Part shown: positions 1 to 7,753 of the stretch, piece after piece
Layout: the number at the start of each line of letters is the position of its first letter
Numbering within the stretch: position 1 is the first letter of the stretch
NCBI RefSeq assembly: GCF_016342705.1
Contig: NZ_JAEINV010000002.1
Coordinates: 124,001-188,000, forward strand
Direction: 5' to 3'
Length of the DNA: 64,000 nt
Source: Lutibacter sp.
Lineage (GTDB): Bacteria > Bacteroidota > Bacteroidia > Flavobacteriales > Flavobacteriaceae
Notes under the pieces: model-generated
The model's database searches: none
What the model was told of the DNA's origin: nothing
What the model saw: only the letters and a program-made list of their open reading frames with translations
Made by a program: the position numbers and the translations under genes

Positions 1-1651
1 TTACAATACTAATGATAAATGCAATTATTGTCGCTCCTATAATTGTTTTGGGAATAGTTATGGCTCGTTCCAAAAGCCTTCCATAATGTTTTTGTAACCA
101 ACGTTCAACACGTGTTCCTTCTGAACGTTTCAAGAGTAGTTTTTCGTTTTTCAATAAATAAGAACACAAAATAGGTGTAACTGTTACAGCAACAATCAAC
201 GAGGTTAATACTGAAGTTACAAACGCAATTCCTAAAGGTTTTAATAATCGTCCTTCCATCCCACTTAAAAAGAATAGTGGAATAAATGATACAATGATAA
301 TTAGTGTTGCGATAATGATGGAACTTCTTATTTCTACTGATGCATCTCTAACAACAGTTAATGTTGGTAAACGTTCATCTTTTGGTTTTTTAATGTTCTC
401 TCGTAATCGTTTATACACATTCTCAACATCAATAATAGCGTCATCAACCAATGCGCCTATTGCAATTGCCATACCTCCTAAACTCATTGTATTAATGGTG
501 TATCCCAACCATTTTAAAATGATAATGGATACCAATAATGAAATAGGAATCGCTAACAATGAAATAACTGTAGTTCTCCAATTCATTAAAAAGATAAAAA
601 GGATAATCATTACAAAAAATGCACCTTCTAACAGCGTTGCATTTAAATTACTTATGGATGCTTCAATAAAATCAGATTGTCTAAAAATGTGACTTTTGAT
701 GTTTACACCTTTCGGTAGGCTTTTTTCCAAATCTGCAACAGCTTCATCCAAACGGTCTGTCAATTCCAATGTGTTTACATCGGGTTGTTTAGAAATGGTT
801 AAAATTACCGCTGGTTTTCCGTTTAAAGAACCATCGCCAATTTTATCGGCAGCACCAATTTGAATAGTTGCAACATCTTTTATTTTAATGGTTTGACCAT
901 TGACTTGTTTTAAAACAGCTTCCTGTAAATCTTCCAAATCATAGGCTCTTCCACTACCTTTAATGATATATTGATTTCCATATTGATTGATAACGCCACC
1001 CGGTGCATTTTTGTTTGCCTCCTTAACGTATTTTAACAATTCCGTAAGACTTACGTTGTAATGCTTCATCTTTTCTGGATTGGCAAATACTTGGTATTGC
1101 TTGTAATCGCCACCAATGACCACCACATTTGCAATACCACCAATCGCTTTAATTCGTGGTCGAATTGTCCAATCGGATAAGGTTCGTAATTCCATTGCAG
1201 ACAAAGTATCTGATGTTACACCCAAGAGCATTATTTCTCCCATAATAGATGAAATTGGTGCCATTGTAGGTGCTCCAATACCTTCAGGTAAATTCTCTCT
1301 TACCATTGGGATACGTTCGCTCACAATTTGTCGGGCTCTATAAATATCTGTTCCCCATTCAAATTCTACCCAAACAATGGAAATTCCTGCTGCTGATGAC
1401 GAACGGATCCGTCTCACATTTGGTGAGCCATTTAAGGCTGTTTCCAATTGATAGGTTACTAATTTTTCTACTTCTTCAGATTCCATTCCGTGCGCTTCGG
1501 TAAGAATGGTTACCGTAGGTGCCGTTAGGTCTGGGAATACATCGACATTCATTGTACTTGCATAATACGCACCCAATAAACTCAATGCCACCGCACCCAA
1601 TAAAATGAGCAATCTGTTATGAAGTGAAATTGATAATATTTTGTTTAACAT
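1..1651 (-). CDS. CusA/CzcA-family heavy-metal RND efflux pump, N-terminal part (runs off left edge)
   Basis: Inner-membrane proton-driven pump of a tripartite metal exporter. The reading frame is open from the ATG at 1651 to position 1, giving the first 550 residues. It starts MLNKILSISLHNRLL, followed by a transmembrane helix and the periplasmic porter region (for example NVDVFPDLTAPTVTIL). TM helices of the first membrane half follow around residues 340-490. The TM4 motif GALVDDAIIDVEN places D403 and E410 seven residues apart, as in the CusA D405/E412 pair, and lacks the extra upstream Asp of CzcA. That leans toward Cu/Ag rather than Zn/Co/Cd, but the methionine relay lies outside the window. 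It is last in the operon, 12 bp after the fusion-protein gene. Confidence 0.93.
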   Translation of the reverse strand, partial: MLNKILSISLHNRLLILLGAVALSLLGAYYASTMNVDVFPDLTAPTVTILTEAHGMESEEVEKLVTYQLETALNGSPNVRRIRSSSAAGISIVWVEFEWGTDIYRARQIVSERIPMVRENLPEGIGAPTMAPISSIMGEIMLLGVTSDTLSAMELRTLSDWTIRPRIKAIGGIANVVVIGGDYKQYQVFANPEKMKHYNVSLTELLKYVKEANKNAPGGVINQYGNQYIIKGSGRAYDLEDLQEAVLKQVNGQTIKIKDVATIQIGAADKIGDGSLNGKPAVILTISKQPDVNTLELTDRLDEAVADLEKSLPKGVNIKSHIFRQSDFIEASISNLNATLLEGAFFVMIILFIFLMNWRTTVISLLAIPISLLVSIIILKWLGYTINTMSLGGMAIAIGALVDDAIIDVENVYKRLRENIKKPKDERLPTLTVVRDASVEIRSSIIIATLIIIVSFIPLFFLSGMEGRLLKPLGIAFVTSVLTSLIVAVTVTPILCSYLLKNEKLLLKRSEGTRVERWLQKHYGRLLERAITIPKTIIGATIIAFIISIV

Positions 1652-1663
1652 TCTCTTCGTTTT

Positions 1664-3166
1664 TTAATGTTCGTGACCGTGTGCAGGTGTTGAACCAGAC
1701 ATTGAAGCCATTTTAACTTGATATGCGCCTGTAGTTACAACCACTTCTCCAACTTTCAATCCTTGAAGTATTTCTACATTCTCGCCATTGCGTTTTCCGA
1801 TTTTTATAGGTCGTCTTTCAAAATTTTCTCCAGATAATTGCACCATAACGGAATAACTTCCATAATCTTCCAATAAAGCATTTACAGGAATCATTGTGTT
1901 TTTGGTTGCATTACCCATTGCAATTTGAACCTGCGTTAAGCTACCTTCTGGCATATCAATATTCTCATTAACTTGTGCAAAAACTGAAATAAGGGGTCTG
2001 TTATTATCTACATCTTTAGCTATAGAAAGTATGGAGCCTCCAGACGTTGCAACATTACGCCATTGACCATCCTTGGTTTGAAACCAAATACCTTGCACGT
2101 TCTCCATTGTAAGACCATAAGAAGGTGCTATTTGTGTTTTTAATACTCTAGATTGAAGTGTCCCTACCGTTACCAATGCTACACCTTGGTCTACATAATC
2201 GCCATTGGCAACATTAATTGCTGTAATGAAACCATCAAAAGGTGCACGAATTTGTTTTCCACCACCGAAAACTCCTGATGAAAGACTTTGGTAGTTGGAT
2301 TTTGCAATATTGTAATTGCTTTCTACTTTTTCAAATTCTGCCTTTGGAATAATTTTCGATTCGTATAGCTCTTTCTTTCTATCATATTCGGACTTGGCTT
2401 GTTGGTATTTCGCTTTCGATGAAGCAATATCTGTACTCAAATTATTAGATGCTAAACCTTGACTGCTAACATTCATTAATAACTGTCCTTGTTTTACCTG
2501 TGTTCCTTCCGTAAGATTGTTTACTGCAAAATCAACTACACCATTAGATGTAGCTACCAATGTTTTTACCGAACCTGATGCAGGCGTCCAAACACCTGAT
2601 GTATTGATCACATCATAAATTTCACCTTTAACTACAGGTGCTGTTTGAAAGTCGATTTTCCAAGCCTGCTCTTTTAAAAACGAAATGCTACCATCATCTT
2701 CGGCAGTACCCAAGGCTTTTATGGCTTCATCTATATTCGCATATACAGTAACATTATCAATCGTGATTTTGTCTGAATATTCTGGTGTCGTTAATTCAAA
2801 AACCAATTGATAATTTCCTGCTTCTTTAGGTTGAATGACAGGCGAAAATATACCAGGTGATGAAGGTGCTTCTACCGTATTTCTGATGCCTTTATCATCT
2901 TTTATCAAACTAACAGTTACCGAGCCGTCTCTAACAGGTTGGTGCTTATTTAGTACCGTAAAATGAGCAGCGAACCTACTTCCATTCCCAACAATTAAAG
3001 CTGGGAATTCTACAAATAGTTCTGTTTTGTCTGTCCAAATGGTATGATCCAAACGAGGAATTTCTTCTCCTGCGTGACTACCATCGGCATTATGTGCGTG
3101 TGCATCTTCTGCCTTGTTGCTACAAGACATTGCCAAAAAGGCAAGCACTATTATTATATATTTCAT
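1664..3166 (-). CDS. CusB/CzcB-type periplasmic membrane-fusion lipoprotein
   Basis: A 500-residue HlyD-family adaptor that should link the RND pump to the outer-membrane channel. Residues 1-15 form a lipoprotein signal ending in LAMSC (Cys15), followed by a His-rich segment with HAHNADGSH, likely a metal-binding tail in the periplasm. A long N-terminal beta domain (about 35-150), typical of the Bacteroidota version, precedes the lipoyl/barrel-sandwich halves, a coiled-coil hairpin (about 245-300, rich in K/E/Q) and the C-terminal barrel domain. The extreme C-terminus is again His-rich (PAHGHEH). It lies between the His-rich lipoprotein and the pump in one operon. Metal specificity cannot be fixed from sequence. 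Confidence 0.92.
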   Translation of the reverse strand: MKYIIIVLAFLAMSCSNKAEDAHAHNADGSHAGEEIPRLDHTIWTDKTELFVEFPALIVGNGSRFAAHFTVLNKHQPVRDGSVTVSLIKDDKGIRNTVEAPSSPGIFSPVIQPKEAGNYQLVFELTTPEYSDKITIDNVTVYANIDEAIKALGTAEDDGSISFLKEQAWKIDFQTAPVVKGEIYDVINTSGVWTPASGSVKTLVATSNGVVDFAVNNLTEGTQVKQGQLLMNVSSQGLASNNLSTDIASSKAKYQQAKSEYDRKKELYESKIIPKAEFEKVESNYNIAKSNYQSLSSGVFGGGKQIRAPFDGFITAINVANGDYVDQGVALVTVGTLQSRVLKTQIAPSYGLTMENVQGIWFQTKDGQWRNVATSGGSILSIAKDVDNNRPLISVFAQVNENIDMPEGSLTQVQIAMGNATKNTMIPVNALLEDYGSYSVMVQLSGENFERRPIKIGKRNGENVEILQGLKVGEVVVTTGAYQVKMASMSGSTPAHGHEH

Positions 3167-3187
3167 GTCTTTCTAATTATTTATATT

Positions 3188-3421
3188 TTAATGATCGTGG
3201 TGTTCAGCACCATCCTCGTGTTTGTGGATTTCCGGCTTTATTTCTGTAGAATCTTTTTCTACTTGAAATTCTTCTTGCTCAATCTTTTCATCGTTCATAT
3301 GATTGCCATCAGCGTCGTGTTCGTGACCGTGATCTTCAGTAGTTTTTGTTTTTGTATCTCCACAAGATATAGTAACCATTGAACCTATCATTAATGCGAA
3401 TATTATTTTTGAAATTTTCAT
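3188..3421 (-). CDS. Small His-rich lipoprotein of the metal-efflux operon
   Basis: A 77-residue protein with a lipoprotein signal ending VTISC (Cys20). The mature part is almost entirely charged, with clusters DHGHEHDADGNH near the N-terminus and HKHEDGAEHHDH at the C-terminus. I recognise no named domain. The His/Asp-rich composition and position between the TolC-like channel and the membrane-fusion protein suggest a periplasmic metal-binding chaperone or buffer that hands cations to the pump. The DADGNH stretch resembles the NADGSH stretch in the neighbouring fusion protein, so the two N-termini may share ancestry. That function is inference. Confidence 0.8.
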   Translation of the reverse strand: MKISKIIFALMIGSMVTISCGDTKTKTTEDHGHEHDADGNHMNDEKIEQEEFQVEKDSTEIKPEIHKHEDGAEHHDH

Positions 3422-3438
3422 AATTTATATTTTAAAAT

Positions 3439-4620
3439 TTATAATTGATGTTTTAGTAATTGTGCTTGAAGCAATTGTAATTCCTTTTCCATTTGAAGCA
3501 TTTTATCTGAAGCATTTCTGTAAAACTGAAGTTCTACATAGTAATCCATAAACGAATACTCACCCAACATATAGGCTTTTAAAAGTAATTTCTCACTTTC
3601 CAAATTACCCATTGTGCTTTGATACTCCTTGTATTTTGAGTGCATCAATTGATAGCGACTAAAGGTTTCTTGAAATTGCGAGTACAGTGATGCAGTGATA
3701 ACTTGGGTATTAGATTGCTGATACTCATAATTAGCTTGTGCAGCTTTTACTTTATTCTTACTACTCCATAATGGAATAGAAATTCCGCCGTAAAAACCAG
3801 AATAATTATCTCCGTTTACACCCTGATAGTTATAGCCAAGTGCTAAATTAGGAAGCGCTTTATTTTTCTCCAATTTCACTTTTTGTAAGGAAGCATTTTC
3901 ATTAGCGTTTAATTCTTGTAACCAAGGATCCTTCAGTAATTTTTCCTGCCAAAGATTTTCTATACTTGCTATTTCTGTTGAAGTTATAGTTTCTGAAAGT
4001 CCTTCAAGAGGTTTATCACCATTTAAGGTTTTAAGTTTGGATAGTAGAATTTGGATATCGTTTTTAATCTTCTCAACAACAAACTGCTCTTGAATCCAGG
4101 CAATTTTGGCTTTATTTAAATCTAAAATACCTACCTGTTCCTTATTAAAAAGTTCTTGAATTTGGTCAAAAACCTGTTTGCTCTGGGATCTTCTATCGGT
4201 TTCAATAGTCTTTTGTTTTTGTAAGAAAGTAAGTTCTATAAGAAACTCCTTTGCATTCAATAAAACTTCCTGCCTTTTCTTTGCATAGGCAGTTTGTATT
4301 TCCATCGATTTTAAATCGTTCCATTTACCACGCGCAGCATATACCGTAGGAAACTCAAAAGATTGTGATATTTGATATTCTGTATAAGCATCTGTTGTAT
4401 TATCGCCATAGGGCAAATAATAGCCTGAGAGCTGTGGGTCGGGTAAATTGTTAGCGCTCTTGTTTTCGAGTTGTTGACTTTCAACAAAGAATTGATAGCC
4501 TTTCAACGCTGTATTGCTCTGTTCAATTTCATTAAGTAATTCCTCTAAATTTTTAGTTTGAGAGAAGCCACTAACAAAAGACAGGCATCCGCAAATTGCG
4601 AATACTATTAGTTTATTCAT
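3439..4620 (-). CDS. TolC/CusC-family outer-membrane efflux channel
   Basis: A 393-residue outer-membrane factor. It has a Sec signal peptide (MNKLIVFAICGCLSFVSG) and then the two long amphipathic helical repeats of the family; NLPDPQLSGYYLPYG and NKALPNLALGYNYQG mark the two repeats (near residues 55 and 255). Long coiled-coil regions rich in Q, K, E and L follow each. It would form the trimeric exit duct for the RND pump encoded downstream. The ATG at 4620 is the only sensible start. It is short compared with E. coli CusC (about 440-460 residues) but normal for Bacteroidota metal-efflux operons. Confidence 0.92.
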   Translation of the reverse strand: MNKLIVFAICGCLSFVSGFSQTKNLEELLNEIEQSNTALKGYQFFVESQQLENKSANNLPDPQLSGYYLPYGDNTTDAYTEYQISQSFEFPTVYAARGKWNDLKSMEIQTAYAKKRQEVLLNAKEFLIELTFLQKQKTIETDRRSQSKQVFDQIQELFNKEQVGILDLNKAKIAWIQEQFVVEKIKNDIQILLSKLKTLNGDKPLEGLSETITSTEIASIENLWQEKLLKDPWLQELNANENASLQKVKLEKNKALPNLALGYNYQGVNGDNYSGFYGGISIPLWSSKNKVKAAQANYEYQQSNTQVITASLYSQFQETFSRYQLMHSKYKEYQSTMGNLESEKLLLKAYMLGEYSFMDYYVELQFYRNASDKMLQMEKELQLLQAQLLKHQL

Positions 4621-4647
4621 TGTTTGTGATTTTTAAGTTTAATCTTG

Positions 4648-4663
4648 CCTGTCGGCAGACAGG
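4648..4663. repeat. Short palindromic repeat unit
   Basis: CCTGTC-GGCA-GACAGG, a perfect 6-bp inverted repeat with a 4-bp centre, unusually GC-rich for this gap. It sits between the His-rich first gene and the TolC-like gene of the metal operon and could form a small hairpin or be a dispersed REP-like unit. Only one copy is visible here. Confidence 0.4.
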
Positions 4664-4714
4664 TCTAAATTTATAAAAAGGACTACTAACACAGAGGTAA
4701 GTATTCCTAAATGT

Positions 4715-5149
4715 TTAACCTAAAGATGGTGGGCCTCGTGAATCGAGGGAAGAGAGATATGAGTTAAAATAATTATTAGGAGGGTGATAAACCCTTATTT
4801 TTTCAACTTCATCATAGTTTACAAAAACAGTATAATAATTCACCGAAGCTGGCGCACTTTTATACGTTTTAACAATTAACTGTTTTACACTACTTGTATG
4901 TGTTAGAAGTATTTCACTAGATACTGTTATATTCACATGCATTTCCAAAAACAAATCTAAAAACCCCTTGTAAGGAATTTCTTTTTCTGGAACATCGTGA
5001 TCGTGACTGTAATTGTCGCTATGAGCAACCGCTTTATGCGTATGCTCAACGTCGTGCTCGTGATGCCAATGTGGCAACACCTGATGCAGCATCAACATAG
5101 AGAATATCCCTAAAAAGAAAAGTGCTTTTATGTTGTTGTGTTTTTGCAT
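4715..5149 (-). CDS. His-rich membrane-anchored protein heading the metal-efflux operon
   Basis: A 144-residue protein starting at the ATG at 5149; a longer frame begins with TTG at 5158 and is less likely. Residues about 7-27 form a hydrophobic signal/anchor. It is followed by HWHHEHDVEHTHKAVAH and SDNYSHDHD, a dense His/Asp cluster facing the periplasm. The C-terminal half (about 60-144) has no motif I know and ends SSLDSRGPPSLG. It is first in the operon with the TolC, fusion and pump genes, so a role in metal capture or sensing is plausible. No functional assignment is possible from sequence. Confidence 0.75.
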   Translation of the reverse strand: MQKHNNIKALFFLGIFSMLMLHQVLPHWHHEHDVEHTHKAVAHSDNYSHDHDVPEKEIPYKGFLDLFLEMHVNITVSSEILLTHTSSVKQLIVKTYKSAPASVNYYTVFVNYDEVEKIRVYHPPNNYFNSYLSSLDSRGPPSLG

Positions 5150-5329
5150 CAATCGCAAATATAGTATAATTTCTGAAAAAAATTATTTAAGTCGTCACTA
5201 AAAAGTGAACTGATAATAACCTTTTCTTTGAGACTATTTTCTAATAATTTTCAATTTATTCAGAAAATATTAAAATGGAAGATTTTTCAAATGAATAGAC
5301 ACACTGGGCTCTAAAATAATCACCGTTAG

Positions 5330-5581
5330 TACATAACAGATATTATACTGAGTCATAAGGTTTGTATTACTAACGATTCCCATTTTAAAAAACTATATTA
5401 TGAGAATGGTAAAGCTGCAGCACCTTCATTCACTCCATCAATAGAGATTTTAATGAATGCCAGTAAGGTTTTGGAAAATTCTAAAAATAAAAAAGAGGTC
5501 AAAAATGACCTCTTTTTTGATAAGCTCCCCTTCTTGACAAAAGCTGCAGCTGGAATTCCATCATTCAATACGCAATTATAA
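5330..5581 (+). pseudogene. Open frame without a start codon, probable gene remnant
   Basis: The only noteworthy content of the 600-bp gap 5159-5767. A frame of 83 codons is open from the TAG at 5327 to the TAA at 5579 but has no upstream ATG. It reads protein-like (VCITNDSHFKKLYYENGKAA ... DKLPFLTKAAAGIPSFNTQL) and contains a doubled element, KAAAPSFTPS and KAAAGIPSFNTQ. A strong hairpin (5487-5518) lies inside it. I do not recognise the family. It may be the 3' remnant of a lost gene or a chance frame. Confidence 0.35.
5487..5518. terminator. Bidirectional intrinsic terminator
   Basis: Perfect 11-bp stem AAAAAGAGGTC / GACCTCTTTTT around a 6-nt loop, with A- and T-runs on both sides, so it could work on either strand. 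On the minus strand it lies about 250 bp beyond the arsM stop; on the plus strand it interrupts the remnant frame. Confidence 0.7.
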
Positions 5582-5767
5582 GAAAATTAAGGAGTTAACT
5601 TTTTATCATTCTAAAAGATGATCAACATTTCGTAAATTTGCGTTTTATTGATGTAAATAGAATATGTTTAAACCTAAATTAAATAATTAGAATCATTCCT
5701 CATTTTTGATGAAGATTCACAGTAATAAACAGATTAAATATTCAATATAAACATACTTGAATTTTAA

Positions 5768-6565
5768 CTATTTCTTTTTTACAGCTTCAATAGTTGCTGA
5801 AATAATATAATTTTCAATACCTGTTTCAGGCCTCCAATCTTTAATAAATTCTCTGCTTTTAGATTTTGATTCAATTCTAATTTCTGAAAAACCAGCATTG
5901 CTAAGTAAGGTTTGTATTACTTCAATTGAAGAAGCTCCAGACATACAACCACAAATAAGTGATATATCATTTCTAAATTCATCAGGAAATTCAGCAGTAG
6001 CAGCTATATCAGATATTGCAAGACGCCCACCGGGTTTTAAAACTCTATATGCTTCATCAAACACTTTCTCTTTTTCTGGAGATAAGTTAATTACACAATT
6101 AGAAATAATTACATCTATTGTTGCGTCGGCAACTGGTAGATGTTCTATTTCTCCAAGTCGAAACTCAGTATTGTTGTAATGGCCTTTTTTTGCATTGTTT
6201 CTAGCTTTTGAAATCATTTCAGCAGTCATATCAACTCCTATAACTTTTCCTCTTTCACCTACACTTTTTGAAGCCAAAAAGCAATCAAAACCTCCTCCAC
6301 TTCCAAGATCTAAAACTGTTTCTCCTTGTTTAAGTGAAGCGATAGCTTGCGGGTTACCGCAACCAATACCCATATTTGACCCTTCAGGCACATTCGCGTA
6401 TTCTGTTCTAGAATATCCCAATGCATCAGAAACATTGGCTAAATCATCTTTGGTACTGCCACAACAATTTGAATCACTACTTTCTTCCAAACTATTTCTT
6501 AAGGCTACTTTTCTGAAATTTTCTAGTACAGATTCTCTAATTTTGCTATTTGAATTTTTTTCCAT
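5768..6565 (-). CDS. arsM: Arsenite S-adenosylmethionine methyltransferase (ArsM-type)
   Basis: A 265-residue class I methyltransferase expected to methylate As(III) using SAM. The start at 6565 (MEKNSNSKIRES) is preferred; a longer frame opens only with TTG at 6607 and would cover the conserved upstream motif. Visible features are an N-terminal NCCGS pair (Cys34/35), GIGCGNP (Cys69), the SAM motif VLDLGSGGGFDC (about 84-95), SNCVINLSPEK (Cys157) and ICGCMSGA (Cys205/207). This Cys set matches the As(III)-binding cysteines known in ArsM. A terminator separates it from the 43-residue peptide gene upstream, and its own motif copy lies 19 bp before the start. It could methylate another metalloid. 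Confidence 0.88.
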   Translation of the reverse strand: MEKNSNSKIRESVLENFRKVALRNSLEESSDSNCCGSTKDDLANVSDALGYSRTEYANVPEGSNMGIGCGNPQAIASLKQGETVLDLGSGGGFDCFLASKSVGERGKVIGVDMTAEMISKARNNAKKGHYNNTEFRLGEIEHLPVADATIDVIISNCVINLSPEKEKVFDEAYRVLKPGGRLAISDIAATAEFPDEFRNDISLICGCMSGASSIEVIQTLLSNAGFSEIRIESKSKSREFIKDWRPETGIENYIISATIEAVKKK

Positions 6566-6584
6566 CTTTAAATTATTTATTTTT

Positions 6585-6615
6585 AACCAAGACGGATTAC
6601 AGTTCAAAAAGACGC
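6585..6615 (-). promoter_or_regulatory. Putative SigZ-type promoter of arsM (31-bp motif, copy B)
   Basis: On the minus strand: GCGTCTTTTT, then AACT, TAAT and GTCTTGGTT at fixed spacing. It matches copy A (6861-6891) at 25 of 31 positions without gaps. The two conserved blocks lie 21 bp apart, as -35 and -10 boxes would, and the motif ends 19 bp before the arsM ATG. The neighbouring sigma-factor gene is the obvious candidate reader; this is inference. Confidence 0.6.
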
Positions 6616-6644
6616 GAATTTTTGAATTAATATTTTTTTAACTA

Positions 6645-6676
6645 AAAAAAGCCTCCATTTTTGGAAGCTTTTTAAG
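6645..6676 (-). terminator. Intrinsic terminator after the 43-residue peptide gene
   Basis: On the minus strand AGCTTCC, loop AAAAAT, GGAGGCT (7-bp stem with one G-T pair) followed by a run of seven T. It separates the short gene from arsM, so each is likely transcribed from its own motif copy. Confidence 0.7.
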
Positions 6677-6701
6677 GTACTATTTAATAAAATAAAAGGA
6701 C

Positions 6702-6833
6702 TTAACAATATCTACGACTTGCACCAAAAATACTTTTAGATGATTGTCTGCATAATGTTCGTGTTGCTGAATACATTGTATAGTTTCTATTCGTAATCAA
6801 TGTTGTACTTTTTGAAGATTTTTTTGTTTCCAT
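6702..6833 (-). CDS. 43-residue Ser/Thr/Arg-rich peptide of unknown function
   Basis: ATG at 6833, TAA at 6702. The peptide begins METKKSSKSTTLITNRN and ends SIFGASRRYC. It has two Cys (C28 and C-terminal C43), many Ser/Thr and Arg, no signal peptide and no TM segment. Support for a real gene: it sits between sigZ and arsM in the same direction, is preceded 27 bp upstream by the same 31-bp motif that precedes arsM, and is followed by an intrinsic terminator. The small size and terminal Cys would fit a thiol-based arsenic binder or a modified peptide, but no family is recognised. Confidence 0.6.
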   Translation of the reverse strand: METKKSSKSTTLITNRNYTMYSATRTLCRQSSKSIFGASRRYC

Positions 6834-6860
6834 TTTGTGCGTTTTAAAATTTATAATCAC

Positions 6861-6891
6861 AACCAAGACTAATTAAGTTTAAAAAAGACGC
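6861..6891 (-). promoter_or_regulatory. Putative SigZ-type promoter of the 43-residue peptide gene (31-bp motif, copy A)
   Basis: Same architecture as copy B: GCGTCTTTTT, AACT, TAAT, GTCTTGGTT. It lies between the sigma-factor stop (6904) and the peptide ATG (6833). No such motif is seen upstream of the sigma-factor gene itself. Confidence 0.6.
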
Positions 6892-6903
6892 ATCATTTAC
6901 TGA

Positions 6904-7482
6904 TTATTTTTTTTTGCTTAAATGCTTTTGTAATGGTTCACAGCTTTGTTTAATTTCTAAAGAAAGAAGATTTCCTTTTTCATCTAATTCCAAAATACTG
7001 CATTCAATAATTTTTTCTTTTAATAACTTTCTTGCTCTTTGAATCCTACTTTTTGTAGCTGTTAAACTCAAATTTAGTTTTGTTGAAACTTCAGCCTGTT
7101 TTAACTCTTCTATATCCGATAATTGCAATGGAATTGCATATTTTTCTGGGAGTAATTCGATAAGAGGCTTCAATAAATCTTCAACCTCCTTGTAAGAATT
7201 ATTTTCATCCTTTTCGAACATTTCAGGAACTTCGTGTATAAATTTATTTTCTTTCTTTAAGTAATCAATTGTAGTATTATGGGCAATTTGAAACATCCAA
7301 GACCTCACATTCATAATCTCAGAACCAGAACAACAAGAATTATAAATTTTCATCAATACTTCATGAGATAAATCATTTGCGGTCTCTTCATCTTTTACTT
7401 TTTTTAGAATATAAAATTTTAATCCATTTTTATAATCGAGCCACAGGGATGAAACTTCTGAATATTTATTAATCTTTGTCAT
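6904..7482 (-). CDS. sigZ: SigZ-like ECF RNA polymerase sigma factor
   Basis: A 192-residue sigma-70 family regulator starting at the ATG at 7482 (MTKINKYSEVSSLWLDYKNG); the longer frame begins with TTG. Region 2 spans about 10-75 (DLSHEVLMKIYNSC ... VRSWMFQIAHNTTIDYLKK), region 4 about 105-160 (LPEKYAIPLQLSDIEELKQAEVSTKL, helix-turn-helix, SRIQRARKLL). After region 4 come Cys161 (ECSILELDEKGNLLSLEI) and Cys180 (KQSCEPL), a C-terminal extension like that of SigZ proteins, where Cys residues could sense metalloids or redox state. No anti-sigma gene is adjacent. Direct control of the peptide and arsM genes is inferred from the shared motif. Confidence 0.85.
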   Translation of the reverse strand: MTKINKYSEVSSLWLDYKNGLKFYILKKVKDEETANDLSHEVLMKIYNSCCSGSEIMNVRSWMFQIAHNTTIDYLKKENKFIHEVPEMFEKDENNSYKEVEDLLKPLIELLPEKYAIPLQLSDIEELKQAEVSTKLNLSLTATKSRIQRARKLLKEKIIECSILELDEKGNLLSLEIKQSCEPLQKHLSKKK

Positions 7483-7753
7483 TTTATTTTTAATTAGAAT
7501 CAATGGCTAAGTTATCTATGTTTGTTCGGAATGTTTAAAGTTACTTAAATTTTTATTTTAACATAATAGAACAATTTTATATTTGTAAAAAGTCAGCAAA
7601 AAAGGCGATTATTATAACAATTTCATAGCGCTTATTTTCAAAACACAAAAATTATATTAATCAGAACGATTTTCAATGAATTAGTGTAAATCAGTCCACT
7701 TATTTTTGAAGATTTACAACAATGGAAAAATTAATTTGTATCCAGTATTCTTA

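Noticed and set aside
294-692. Plus-strand frame of 132 codons
   Set aside because: It is antisense to the CusA/CzcA pump, whose minus-strand frame runs unbroken through the region.
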